NCBI RefSeq assembly: GCF_004114375.1
Contig: NZ_CP034692.1
Coordinates: 186,001 to 250,000, forward strand
DNA length: 64,000 nucleotides
Source of the DNA: Halorubrum sp. BOL3-1
Lineage (GTDB): Archaea; Halobacteriota; Halobacteria; Halobacteriales; Haloferacaceae
Reading direction: 5' to 3'
Made by a program: the position numbers and the translations under genes. The notes under the pieces were generated by a model that worked only from the letters and a program-made list of their open reading frames with translations, did not search any database and had not been told where the DNA came from. Below, in pieces: positions 7,473-16,153 of the stretch. Position 1 is the stretch's first letter, and the number at the start of each line of letters is the position of its first letter.

Positions 7473-8758
7473 AGTTCACCCTCCGCGAGGAAGAAGTTCG
7501 GAAACTCGTCGTCGTTAAAGTTGCTCGTCCGCGGAATGAAGAAATCCCCGCCGTTGTTGTCGTTATCGACCACCTGATCGAAATTGAACCGGAACGCGGC
7601 GTCAAGGTCGTCAAGCACCGCGTTCAACGCGCCGTTCGACGTGCTGGTAAACGAGGCGGTCCCGTGGAGGAACACCGCGCCGCCGTCGTCAACGAAGTCA
7701 GCGAGCGCGGACCGCTCCGAGTCCGAGAAGCCGCCGACACTCGCGACATCGTTGTCCGAGGTCGCGACCATTACCGCGTCGGCATCGTCCAGTGCGTCGA
7801 GGAAGTCGGCGTCGATAGCCTCGACGGTGAATCCTCGTCCCTCTGCCACGGATTCGAGTTCGGAGAAGGCGTCGAGCGTCAGTTCCTGCCCGTGCGTCTC
7901 ATCGTATAGCACCGTCCCGGTCCCGTCGAGGACTGTTTGCCACGCGTTCACGATTAGCGTCCGGTTGTCGTCGACGCTGCTCGCGTCCGGCCCAAGCCCG
8001 GAACCGAACCCGACGACGTTCCCGTCGGCCGCTGCGAGCGGGATCTCGACGTCGTCAGGGTACGAGACGAACCCGTCGTCGCTCTCGGGGTTCTCGTTTT
8101 CGGCGGTCGGCTCCGCACGCACCGCAACGACGGACTCGTCGTCGAGTACCTCTCCGTCCGTGTCAGTAAGGCTCGCGGTTGAATAGAACTCGGTCTCGTC
8201 TATCGTCTCCGGCGGCTCAGGGGCCGGATCGTCGGGCTGGTCGTCCTCCTCGAAGGTCGCCTCGACGGTGATGTCGATGTCGAGTTCGTCCGTCACGTCG
8301 ACGTCGCCCGTCTCGACGTAGGTGCCGACCGGCTGCTCGGAGCCGGTCTCCAAGACGACCGCGTTGTCGGGGTCGTCGAGACCGCCGTCGCGGTCGCCCG
8401 TCGGATACAGTCGGAACTCGCCGTCGAACGCGTCGGTGTCGCTGGTCGCGGTGATCGAGACCGTCTCGGTCCCCTGGTTCGCGATCGCGAACACCTCGTC
8501 GAAGAAGAACTGCGAGTTGCGCCCGATGCCGTCGCCGTCGCCGGAGACGTCACCGAACGCGAGCGCGAGTTCGCCGTCACCGTCCGTCGTCGCGTACGCG
8601 CTCTTCGATATCAGCCCCAGATACGCGTCCTCGTCGTCCGCGAAGTTCACCGTCGCCGTCCGCTCCGCGCTCGCCGCGTCGAACGCGCCCGTGCCGATGA
8701 GTGTTATGCCGCCGATACCGCCGGCCGCCGCTCCCGTGATGAGTGTTCGTCGTCGCAT
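7469..8758 (-). CDS. Exported DUF1102-like/GATase-like protein, paralogue of the downstream nuclease protein
   Basis: A 429-residue protein with the same plan as the first 400 residues of its neighbour. It has a signal MRRRTLITGAAAGG..GAFDAASAER, a beta-sandwich with IANQGTETV, a Pro/Asp linker, then a GATase/DUF4350-like unit (LYDETHGQELTLD, VMVATSDND, DDGGAVFLHGTA). It lacks the nuclease and lamin-tail parts and ends soon after NFFLAEGEL, exactly where the larger paralogue's nuclease begins. The pair therefore looks like a tandem duplication in which one copy gained a nuclease, a second GATase-like unit and a tail. It is the first gene of the operon; an A+T-rich promoter region lies upstream. 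Function unknown; extracellular location inferred from the signal. Confidence 0.82.
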   Translation of the reverse strand: MRRRTLITGAAAGGIGGITLIGTGAFDAASAERTATVNFADDEDAYLGLISKSAYATTDGDGELALAFGDVSGDGDGIGRNSQFFFDEVFAIANQGTETVSITATSDTDAFDGEFRLYPTGDRDGGLDDPDNAVVLETGSEQPVGTYVETGDVDVTDELDIDITVEATFEEDDQPDDPAPEPPETIDETEFYSTASLTDTDGEVLDDESVVAVRAEPTAENENPESDDGFVSYPDDVEIPLAAADGNVVGFGSGLGPDASSVDDNRTLIVNAWQTVLDGTGTVLYDETHGQELTLDAFSELESVAEGRGFTVEAIDADFLDALDDADAVMVATSDNDVASVGGFSDSERSALADFVDDGGAVFLHGTASFTSTSNGALNAVLDDLDAAFRFNFDQVVDNDNNGGDFFIPRTSNFNDDEFPNFFLAEGEL

Positions 8759-8879
8759 GTATCGTTCGCGGCCGGCGTGCGTCGCCGCGGCCGTCCACGC
8801 TCTGAGAACCGGTCCCGGCGGAGGGATGAGCGCGAATGCGAGCGGATCGCTGGCACACGTCAGCCACGTTAAACGAAGC

Positions 8880-8947
8880 GGAGGGGTAGTTTATATAATT
8901 TTATACTATTTCTATTGTGTTTTGTATTCCCGTCTGTAGATATATAC
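8880..8947. promoter_or_regulatory. A+T-rich divergent promoter region
   Basis: A 68-base A+T-rich island in otherwise GC-rich DNA between divergent genes. TTTATATAATTTTATAC (8890-8906) can serve the leftward exported-protein operon, and TATATAC (8941-8947) the rightward kinase-like gene at 9029. Exact start sites cannot be fixed. Confidence 0.45.
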
Positions 8948-9028
8948 TCGGCGGCGGGGGTACCGTTCGGACGGACGGGTTCGCGCCCCAACAGCAGACC
9001 TAAGTCCGCGAGCGGAGTATCGCCGGTA

Positions 9029-9637
9029 ATGAACATCATCGGAACCGTCGGCCTTCCCGGCAGCGGGAAGGGGGAGGCGGCGGACGTGGCCGAGGCGGCC
9101 GGCATCCCCGTCGTCGTGATGGGCGACGTGATCCGCGCCGAGTGTCGCCGCCGCGGGCTGGACCCGGCGGAACACCACGGGCAGATCGCGGGCGCGCTCC
9201 GCGAGGAGGAGGGCGACGACGCCATCGCCGCGCGGACGCTCCCCCGTATTCGCGAGGCGGCGGCCGAGAGCGACCGCGACGACACCGTTCTCGTGGACGG
9301 CCTCCGCTCGACCGTCGAACTGGAGCGCTTCCGCGAGGCGTTCGGAGACGGTTTCACGCTCGTCGCGATCCGCGCACCGTTCGAGGTCCGCGCCGAGCGG
9401 CTGGGCGAGCGCGGCCGCGACGACTCCGACTCCGACCTCGAAGCGCTCCGAGAGCGCGACGACCGCGAGATCGCCCTCGGACTGGGTGAGACCCTCGAAC
9501 GGGCCGACGCCGAGATCGACAACACCGACAGCCTCGCGGCGTTCCGCGAGGCTGTCCGCGAACTCCTCGACGTCGACGCCGGAGACGCCGACGTCGACGC
9601 CGCCGAGACGCCGAACGCCGGGGGTGACGGCGCGTGA
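9029..9637 (+). CDS. UPF0200 family P-loop kinase-like protein (dephospho-CoA kinase-like)
   Basis: A 202-residue nucleotide-binding protein of the archaeal UPF0200 family, which resembles small P-loop kinases such as adenylate and dephospho-CoA kinases. The Walker A motif GLPGSGKGE is at residues 8-16. The lid-like helices carry many Arg/Asp, and VVVMGDVIR matches the family. The last 25 residues are an acidic Asp/Ala tail. Its substrate is not established. The stop overlaps the GTG of the next gene (GTGA), and the UPF0200-UPF0201 pairing is a recurrent archaeal arrangement, suggesting a shared RNA- or nucleotide-linked role. Confidence 0.85.
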   Translation: MNIIGTVGLPGSGKGEAADVAEAAGIPVVVMGDVIRAECRRRGLDPAEHHGQIAGALREEEGDDAIAARTLPRIREAAAESDRDDTVLVDGLRSTVELERFREAFGDGFTLVAIRAPFEVRAERLGERGRDDSDSDLEALRERDDREIALGLGETLERADAEIDNTDSLAAFREAVRELLDVDAGDADVDAAETPNAGGDGA

Positions 9638-10086
9638 TCTACAGCGTCGACGTCCGAATCGAGGCGCCGGTCCGCGACACGGAGGTGACCGACCGGGTCG
9701 CAGACGCGGTCGAGAACGTCTTCCCGGACGCCGAGCCGACTCACGAGGATGGGAGCCTCGTCTCCGAGACGCACAGCCTCGACGCCTTCTCCGACGTCCT
9801 CCACGAACAGGAGATCCTCGACACGGCCCGCCGCGTCTTCCGACAGAATCGCACGGAGGAGGGGTTCGCCTTCTCGTTGAAAAAGCAGGCGGCGCTCGAA
9901 GGCGTCGTCAACTTCGCGGTCGGTGAGCCGGACGAGCTGGGCGAGATCGACGTCGAGGTGCGCGTCCGCGAGCCTGACGTCGATTCGTTCATCGACTACG
10001 TCGCGCCCGAGACCGACGAGGGACGGCCGGTCGACCCCGTTCGCGAGTACGGCGACCGGTTCGATCCCGAAGACGAGGCGTACTGA
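9634..10086 (+). CDS. UPF0201 family putative RNA-binding protein
   Basis: A 150-residue archaeal protein of the UPF0201 (DUF54) family, related in fold to ribosomal-protein-like RNA binders. It begins with GTG inside the previous gene's stop (GTGA overlap), so translation is coupled. Recognisable parts are the N-terminal beta strand IYSVDVRIEAPV, the basic centre ARRVFRQNR, FSLKKQAALEGVVNFAVGE, and an acidic C terminus with DYVAPETDEGRPV. No enzymatic motif is visible. RNA binding is a family prediction. Confidence 0.85.
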   Translation: MIYSVDVRIEAPVRDTEVTDRVADAVENVFPDAEPTHEDGSLVSETHSLDAFSDVLHEQEILDTARRVFRQNRTEEGFAFSLKKQAALEGVVNFAVGEPDELGEIDVEVRVREPDVDSFIDYVAPETDEGRPVDPVREYGDRFDPEDEAY

Positions 10087-10167
10087 GGGCTCTCCGGGCG
10101 AAACGAAACAGAGAGATCGGGTGAGGACGTACCGCGACCCGAAACCGCGCAGCCGGTCTTTTCAGAC

Positions 10168-10770
10168 TCAGTCACTCAGCAGCGACGAGCCGGCGCCGCC
10201 GATCGCACCGAACGCGGCGGGATAGACGGCGCCGGCGAGGAGGACGGCCGTGACGATGTCGGGCGCCACGCTCCCGTCACCGACCGCGTACCGGAACAGG
10301 AAGGTGCCGACGAGCGCGAGCGGGAGGTATCCGGCGAGGACGAACCCCCCGGTCCGTGCCCCCCCGACGGGGGTGTCAGCGCCGCCGACCCGACCGGCGA
10401 CGACGCCGGCGACGAGCAGCAGGACCGGCGGCACGACGAACAGGAACGACGCGCCCTCGGCCTGCGTGACGAGGTTCTGCGACTGCGTGCCGCCGAACAC
10501 CGCGGGAATAACGGTATCGACGAAGTGGGCGTTGTAGAACATCCAGCCGGACACCTGCCACGCCGAGACGGGATCGCCGCCGAACAGTTCGGCGAGGAAG
10601 TTGAGTCCGGACAGTCCCTCCTCGATCCGGCCGCTCTGCGTGAGGTAGACGGTCAGGTAGCCGAGGAGGTAGGCGGCGGAGCCCGCGACAGCACCGGTGA
10701 TCGCGTCTCTGGCAACGCTCTGGTTCGAGCCTGTCGTCGCGGTCGTTCTGCTGGTCGGTGACGAGGACAT
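10168..10770 (-). CDS. Haloarchaeal multi-pass membrane protein of unknown function
   Basis: A 200-residue protein with a Ser/Thr-rich hydrophilic N terminus (about 22 residues) followed by about five hydrophobic segments. The long loop between the first two (EEGLSGLNFLAELFGG..) contains aromatic residues and probably faces outside. No family was recognised. The ATG at 10770 is chosen because the reading frame upstream becomes arginine-rich and is antisense to the next gene. It is transcribed away from the UPF0201 gene (convergent) and stands alone. Confidence 0.68.
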   Translation of the reverse strand: MSSSPTSRTTATTGSNQSVARDAITGAVAGSAAYLLGYLTVYLTQSGRIEEGLSGLNFLAELFGGDPVSAWQVSGWMFYNAHFVDTVIPAVFGGTQSQNLVTQAEGASFLFVVPPVLLLVAGVVAGRVGGADTPVGGARTGGFVLAGYLPLALVGTFLFRYAVGDGSVAPDIVTAVLLAGAVYPAAFGAIGGAGSSLLSD

Positions 10771-10880
10771 GCGCTCGGTGTCGTTTCGGACGCGATAAGT
10801 GTTTGTTGGGTCGGTTTTTACCCTCCATTCGACGGAAAACGGCGTCAAAAGTTCCTCTCGGGCCGAAGTCGGCGTGCGGA

Positions 10881-11474
10881 TCAGTCGGTGGCCGCTCGCC
10901 ACTCCGCCTGCGAGATCGTATACCGGACCTCGTCGTGGACGCTCCCGTCGGCGAACTCGAGGGTGTTCCGGAGCCGTCCCTCTCGCCGGCCGCCGAGGCG
11001 GTCGACGTACCGCTCGATCGCGCGCCGCGACGCCTCGTTGTCGGGGTGGTGGCTCACGGCGACGACGTCCAGGTCGAGGTCGTCGAACGCGACCGCCGCC
11101 AGCGCCGCGGCGCGCTCGCCGGAGTAGCCGCGGCCCCAGAACCGCTTCCGGAGCCACACGCCGAGGTTCGCGGTACGTCGGTCCCACTCGACGTCGAACC
11201 CGCCGAAGCCCGCGATCTCGCCCGCGCCGTCCTCGCCCTCGCGCGGCCGGATCACGTACGTCGCCGCCTCGCCGTCCGCGAAGCGCTCGCGGCCGCGTTC
11301 GAGGAACTCCAGCGTCTCCTTTTTCGTCTCGTGGGGGTCCCACGTGACGTACTCGGTCACCTCCTCGATGCCGGGGTCAGACGAGCAGATCCGGTAGCAC
11401 TCGTCGAGGTCGACGTTCTCGGGACCCCTCGCCTCCAACCGAAGCCGATCGGTTTCGATGGTTTCGGGGAACAC
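10881..11474 (-). CDS. GNAT-family N-acetyltransferase (RimJ/RimL-like)
   Basis: A 197-residue acyltransferase of the Acetyltransf_3 type. The start ETIETDRLRLEARG is the classic RimJ/L opening. LRKRFWGRGYSGERAAAL contains the acetyl-CoA pyrophosphate loop (xxGRGY). HHPDNEASRRAIERYVDRLGG is the conserved C-terminal strand-helix. Such enzymes acetylate protein N termini or small amines; the substrate here is unknown. The start is taken as GTG at 11474, giving MFPETIETD; no better codon lies upstream in frame. It follows the esterase gene on the same strand by 86 bases. Confidence 0.85.
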   Translation of the reverse strand: MFPETIETDRLRLEARGPENVDLDECYRICSSDPGIEEVTEYVTWDPHETKKETLEFLERGRERFADGEAATYVIRPREGEDGAGEIAGFGGFDVEWDRRTANLGVWLRKRFWGRGYSGERAAALAAVAFDDLDLDVVAVSHHPDNEASRRAIERYVDRLGGRREGRLRNTLEFADGSVHDEVRYTISQAEWRAATD

Positions 11475-11560
11475 GTCGCACGAGTCGTCACCGCACGGAA
11501 AAACGCTACCGGCGGCCCGAGACGGGGTGACACACCCGTGAGCCGCGCGAGGGGCCGCGG

Positions 11561-12541
11561 TCACGCGCCGAGCGCGTCGCCGAGGTCGTCTCCGACGCTC
11601 GCGATCGCTTCGCGGGCGCGGTCGACCTCCCGCATCGTCATGAACCCGTGAACCATCGCGGAGTAGTTCTCGTACCGGGTGGCGACGCCGTCCGCGACCA
11701 GCCGCTCCGCGTACGCCTTCCCGCCGTCCCGGAGCGGGTCGAACCCGGCGGTGACGACGGTCGCGGGCGCGACGCCCCCGAGGTCGCCGGCGTTGATCGG
11801 GTCGGCGTACGGGTTCCGGCGGTGGATCTCGTTGCGGTAGTACGACTCGGAGAACCACTCGATGTCCTCCCGCGAGAGGACGATACCGGCGTGTTCGCGG
11901 ACCGACTCCTGTTCGGGGTCGACGCCGATTCCGGGGTAGAGCAGGGCCTGGTGTGAGATCTCGGGACCGTCGCGCTCGGCCGCCATGAGCGCGGTCACGG
12001 CGGCGAGGTTCCCGCCGGCGGAGTCGCCCGCGACCGCGATTTCTCCGGTCCCGCGGAGCCGGTCCGTCGCGTCCGCGGCCCACTCGACGGCGGCGTACGC
12101 GTCCTCGACCGCGGCCGGGAACGGGTTCTCGGGTGCGAGGCGGTACTCGACGGAGAGGACCGCGCAGTCGCTCTCGCGCGTCAGGTGCCGGCAGAGCCAG
12201 TCGTGGGTCTCGACGCTCCCGAGGACGAACCCGCCGCCGTGAAAGAAGACGACGGTCGGGAACGGCGGGTCGCCCGCGGGGAGGTACAGGCGCGCGTCGA
12301 GGCGGTCGGGCTTCGCTCGGCCGCCCGTGGCGCGTCGCGCCTCGCCGTCGTCGGTCGCGGGACCGGGGACCGTCACCGACTCGGTCGCGCCGACGCTCGG
12401 CGGGTTCCGATTCTGGATCCGCGTCAGCGGTCGGGTCAGGAGCCGGAGCAGTTTCAGCCGGTAGCGTCCGTGCGGCAGCGGAATCCGCGACTGACGGGCC
12501 GCGGCCCGCTTCGCTTGGGGATCGATCTGATCGGCGCTCAC
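11561..12541 (-). CDS. Alpha/beta-hydrolase, hormone-sensitive-lipase-type esterase
   Basis: A 326-residue esterase of family IV. The oxyanion-hole motif HGGG is at 101-104, the nucleophile elbow GDSAGG at 172-177 (S174), and the acid and base are D268 (FDPLRD) and H298 (VHGF). All catalytic elements are intact. These cytoplasmic enzymes cleave short- to medium-chain carboxyl esters. The N-terminal 80 residues, with a basic stretch and an Asp/Gly/Ala linker, form the cap and vary in the family. No signal peptide is present. It is probably co-transcribed with the downstream GNAT gene. Confidence 0.9.
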   Translation of the reverse strand: MSADQIDPQAKRAAARQSRIPLPHGRYRLKLLRLLTRPLTRIQNRNPPSVGATESVTVPGPATDDGEARRATGGRAKPDRLDARLYLPAGDPPFPTVVFFHGGGFVLGSVETHDWLCRHLTRESDCAVLSVEYRLAPENPFPAAVEDAYAAVEWAADATDRLRGTGEIAVAGDSAGGNLAAVTALMAAERDGPEISHQALLYPGIGVDPEQESVREHAGIVLSREDIEWFSESYYRNEIHRRNPYADPINAGDLGGVAPATVVTAGFDPLRDGGKAYAERLVADGVATRYENYSAMVHGFMTMREVDRAREAIASVGDDLGDALGA

Positions 12542-12623
12542 GCCGCGGAAGTCGTTGTCCCGCCGACAAGACGATTGCGGCGGATCGAGGGAGCGGAGCG
12601 GACGGCCGGTCGCGGTCCTCGGC

Positions 12624-13544
12624 TCAGCCCGTCACGCCGGCCGTCCGCAGCTCCTCGCGGATCGCGTCGCGTTTTACCAGCCCGAAGCCGACGCAGATGA
12701 TCAGGAAGCCGGCGACCGTCGTTGCGGTGATCCCCTCGTCGAGGACGAGCCAGCCGACGACGGCCGCGAACACCGGGGCGACGTAGGAGACGAGGTTGAT
12801 CTCGATGGGACCGAGCCGGTCGAGCAGGTCGAAGTAGACGAGGAAGCCGATCCCGCTCGCGACGACCGAGAGGTAGCCCAAGGCGAGCAGTGACTCCGTC
12901 GTCCAGACCGCGTCGACCACGGACTCACCGAGCGCGACCGCGAGCAGGTGCGTGAGTCCGGCGCCGAGGAGCATCGACCACGCCTCCATCGTCTCGATGG
13001 CGATGTCGGCGTCGGAGGCCCGGGAGAACACGGAGCCGAGCGCGAACGAGGCGGCCGCAGCCAACACGAGCAGCTTCGAGACGGTGCCGCCGCCGGTCAG
13101 GTTCGCGGGGTCGGGGTTCGCGAGGACGACCGCGCCGACCAGCCCGATCAGCAGACCGAGGACGCCGACGGCGGTCAGCCGTTCCGCAGGGAGGAACGCG
13201 CGGGCGAAGACCGTGGTCAACACCGGCGAGAGGCTGACGATGACGGCGGCGACGGCGCTGGTCACCGCGGGGTCGCTCTCGCCGACGAACAGAAGGACGT
13301 GGTAGCCGGCGATGATGAAGACGGCGCCGGAGACGACTTCGAGCCACTGCGCCCGGCCGCGCGGAATCGGATCGTCGACCGCGTACGCCGCGTAGGCCAA
13401 CATTACGACGCCGGCCACGTCGAACCGGAACGCCGCGAACAGCACCGGCGGGAAGTACGCCAATCCCGCGTTGATCGCGACGAACGCGGACCCCCACGCG
13501 GCGGCGAGGACGAGGAAGAGCGAGAGATTTCTGAGACGGCTCAC
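12624..13544 (-). CDS. EamA-family (DMT) permease
   Basis: A 306-residue transporter with ten predicted membrane segments in two EamA repeats: LAAAWGSAFVAINAGL in the first and a second repeat from about residue 155, with PVFAAVVGWLVLDEGIT near the end. The family exports or exchanges small metabolites such as amino acids; the substrate here cannot be read from sequence. The start is GTG at 13544 (MSRLRNLSLF). The neighbour on the far side is a winged-helix regulator on the same strand, 125 bases upstream. Confidence 0.88.
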   Translation of the reverse strand: MSRLRNLSLFLVLAAAWGSAFVAINAGLAYFPPVLFAAFRFDVAGVVMLAYAAYAVDDPIPRGRAQWLEVVSGAVFIIAGYHVLLFVGESDPAVTSAVAAVIVSLSPVLTTVFARAFLPAERLTAVGVLGLLIGLVGAVVLANPDPANLTGGGTVSKLLVLAAAASFALGSVFSRASDADIAIETMEAWSMLLGAGLTHLLAVALGESVVDAVWTTESLLALGYLSVVASGIGFLVYFDLLDRLGPIEINLVSYVAPVFAAVVGWLVLDEGITATTVAGFLIICVGFGLVKRDAIREELRTAGVTG

Positions 13545-13669
13545 GTCCGCCCTCTCCCGGCGGCGAGCCAAAAGGTTCCGGAAGCGGTCGGGTTCGCTGG
13601 GTCCGCCTCGGCGGGTCCGCCCGGCGTCGGGCGCACGTCGCGCCGGTCGTCCGGAGCGGCGAACGCCCG

Positions 13670-14329
13670 TCAGCGCACCCGATATCGGTCCCCGTCGCGG
13701 GCGACGACACCGACGTCGGAGAGACGCCGGAGGGCGTCTGCGACCGTCCCCTCCCGCGCGCCGACCTCGTCCGCGACCGCCGCTGGGGTGCCGTCGGTCT
13801 CGCCCACCGCGGCGATGACGGCCGCGAAGAACCGGCTGTCGGCCTGTCCGCCTAAGCGCTCGTCGATCTCCGCGAGGGCGTCCTCGACGCGGCCTTGGAC
13901 CCACCGCTGGGCGAGGGAGAGCTCGCGGTCGAGGTCTTGGAGGCGCGCGAATTCCCGGGCGAGTTCCGCGAGGTCGCCGGTCGAGCTCGAGCCGTCCGGG
14001 GCCTCGATCGAGAGGTGGGGACACCGCTCGGACATGTCGAGGCTGTTCTTCGCCGGGTACGCGCTCTTCGCGCCGAACCCGTACGGCGAGACGCTCACCT
14101 CCAGCCGGAGGCTGCGCGCGATCCGGAAGTACTTCCGACGCTGGTCGTCCGTCGTCGACTGGACGAGACCTGCCTCCTCTAGCCTCCGCAGGTGGTCGAT
14201 CACCGCCTTCGGGCTCACGTCGAGGTACTCCGAGATCTCCGTGACGTAGCACGGCTTCGTCGAGAGGAGCCGGAGGATGCGCCGCCGGTTCTCGTTCCCG
14301 AGGAGATCGAGCAGTACCGCGGAGTCCAT
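13670..14329 (-). CDS. ArsR-like winged-helix transcriptional regulator
   Basis: A protein of about 219 residues with an N-terminal winged helix (MDSAVLLDLLGNENRRRILRLL, then VSPKAVIDHLRRLEEAGLV with the recognition helix and KYFRI wing). The middle carries a short Cys/His stretch (SERCPHL) and a helical segment. The C terminus (VADEVGAREGTVADALRRL) looks like a second helix-turn-helix. This layout is common in haloarchaeal regulators of unknown ligand. A GTG eight codons earlier (14353) is an alternative start; ATG 14329 is preferred because family similarity begins there. It is divergent from gpmI and could control it or the DMT permease. Confidence 0.82.
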   Translation of the reverse strand: MDSAVLLDLLGNENRRRILRLLSTKPCYVTEISEYLDVSPKAVIDHLRRLEEAGLVQSTTDDQRRKYFRIARSLRLEVSVSPYGFGAKSAYPAKNSLDMSERCPHLSIEAPDGSSSTGDLAELAREFARLQDLDRELSLAQRWVQGRVEDALAEIDERLGGQADSRFFAAVIAAVGETDGTPAAVADEVGAREGTVADALRRLSDVGVVARDGDRYRVR

Positions 14330-14554
14330 TAACGTGTGGTTAGCGTCGGACACGTAAAACGCTGACCTCGGGACCCGACGCCGTCCCCCGACGACGAGTC
14401 TGCGTCTCGCCGGGCGTCGTCACCGAAGGCGCGCCGCCGAGGAGTTCCGATGCGTCGTCGCAGTCGAAGGGGCGTGAGGCTCCGTCCCCGTCGAATGAGC
14501 GCGAGGCTCCGCCGCCACCGAAGGGTAGTTACTCCCTCGGCGGCACCCTCGGAT

Positions 14555-16072
14555 ATGAAAACGGCACTCGTGATCCTCGACGGCTGGGGGCTCGGCGACC
14601 ACGACCACCTGAACGCCGTGAAGGCGGCAGACACGCCGACGTTCGACGCGGCCACGGAACGCGGCGCGGACGGCCGGCTGACCGTTCACGGTCGGCGCGT
14701 GGGACTCCCCGAGGGACAGATGGGAAACTCCGAGGTCGGTCACCTCAACGTCGGCGCCGGGCGGGTCGTCAGACAGGCGTACACTCGCATCACGGACGCG
14801 CTCGCTGAGGGGTCGCTCTCGGACAACGACGCCGTCACGGCCGCGCTCGATCACGCGGCCGAGACCGGCGGCCGCGTCCACTTCATGGGGCTGGTCTCCG
14901 ACGGCGGGGTCCACTCCGACGTCGAACACCTGCTCGCGCTGATCGACGCCGCCGCCGACGCGGGGGTGCCGGCGACCTCCCACGCGTTCACCGACGGCCG
15001 CGACACGGCCCCCGAGATAGCCGACGGGTTCCTCGCGGACGTGACCGCGAAGGCCGACGAGCGCGGGACCGGCCGCGTCGCGACTGTGACGGGTCGGTAC
15101 CACGCGATGGACCGCGACGAGAACTGGGAGCGAACGAAGAAGACGTACGACGCGATCGTCGAGCGCGAGGCGCCACACGAGGCCGAGACGGCGGTCGCGG
15201 CCGCCAGAGAGGCGCACGCCCGCGGCGAGACCGACGAGTTCGTCGAGCCGACGCTCGTCGCGGGCGAGCCGGCGCTCGCGGACGGCGACGCCGCCGTCTT
15301 CATCAACTTCCGGGCGGACCGCGCCCGCCAGCTGGTTCGAATGCTGACCGACACGCGGCCCGCGTGGGACGTCGATCTCGACCAGCCCGAGATCCGCCTG
15401 ACGACGATGACCGAGTACGACGAGACGTTCGAGTTCCCGGTCGCGTTCCCGCCCGATATCCCGGCCAACACGGTCGGCGAGGTCGTCGCCGACGCCGACG
15501 GGACCCAGCTGCGGATCGCGGAGTCGGAGAAGTACCCCCACGTCACCTACTTCCTCAACGGCGGCCGCGAGGTGGAGTTCCCCGGTGAGATCCGGACGAT
15601 CGTCGAGAGCCCGGACGTTCCGACCTACGACCAGCAGCCGGAGATGTCGGCGGCGGCGGTGACCGACGAGGCCGTCGAGACGATCGCCTCGGACGACCCC
15701 GACCTGCTCGTTCTGAACTACGCGAACCCGGACATGGTGGGCCACACCGGCGACTTCGACGCCGCCGTCGAGGCCGTCGAAGCCGTGGACGAACAGCTCG
15801 ACCGACTGCTCTCCGCGGTGGCCGACGCGGGCGGCCACGCGGTCGTCACCGCCGACCACGGGAACGCCGACGACATGGGCACTCCCGAGGACCCACACAC
15901 CGCTCACACGTTCAACCCCGTCCCGCTCGTCTACCTCTCGCCCGAGGGCGACGACGGCGGTCACGCGATCCGCGAGGACGGGTCGCTCTGTGACATCGCG
16001 CCGACGCTGCTCGACCTCATGGCTCTCGACCGCCCCGGCGAGATGACCGGCGAGGGCCTGCTCGTCGAGTGA
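14555..16072 (+). CDS. gpmI: 2,3-bisphosphoglycerate-independent phosphoglycerate mutase
   Basis: A 505-residue enzyme of the alkaline-phosphatase superfamily that interconverts 3- and 2-phosphoglycerate. The first metal motif LVILDGWGLG opens the protein, the phosphorylated serine is S59 in GQMGNSEVGH, and the late metal ligands are in DMVGHTGDF and TADHGNADDM. This is the bacterial-type iPGM (about 510 residues), not the archaeal apgM form, as is usual in haloarchaea. The ATG at 14555 starts exactly at the conserved N terminus. A separate transcription unit divergent from the winged-helix regulator. Confidence 0.95.
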   Translation: MKTALVILDGWGLGDHDHLNAVKAADTPTFDAATERGADGRLTVHGRRVGLPEGQMGNSEVGHLNVGAGRVVRQAYTRITDALAEGSLSDNDAVTAALDHAAETGGRVHFMGLVSDGGVHSDVEHLLALIDAAADAGVPATSHAFTDGRDTAPEIADGFLADVTAKADERGTGRVATVTGRYHAMDRDENWERTKKTYDAIVEREAPHEAETAVAAAREAHARGETDEFVEPTLVAGEPALADGDAAVFINFRADRARQLVRMLTDTRPAWDVDLDQPEIRLTTMTEYDETFEFPVAFPPDIPANTVGEVVADADGTQLRIAESEKYPHVTYFLNGGREVEFPGEIRTIVESPDVPTYDQQPEMSAAAVTDEAVETIASDDPDLLVLNYANPDMVGHTGDFDAAVEAVEAVDEQLDRLLSAVADAGGHAVVTADHGNADDMGTPEDPHTAHTFNPVPLVYLSPEGDDGGHAIREDGSLCDIAPTLLDLMALDRPGEMTGEGLLVE

Positions 16073-16122
16073 CCGCGAAATAAACGATGAACTCCGGATC
16101 GATTTCTGCTCGTTTCACGCCG

Positions 16123-16130
16123 TTTTAAGA
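16123..16130 (+). promoter_or_regulatory. TATA-like box of the thiolase gene
   Basis: TTTTAAGA lies 24-31 bases before the ATG at 16154, the spacing expected for a leaderless haloarchaeal transcript. Confidence 0.45.
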
Positions 16131-16153
16131 CGCCCTCGGACCTGTGATCGTTC

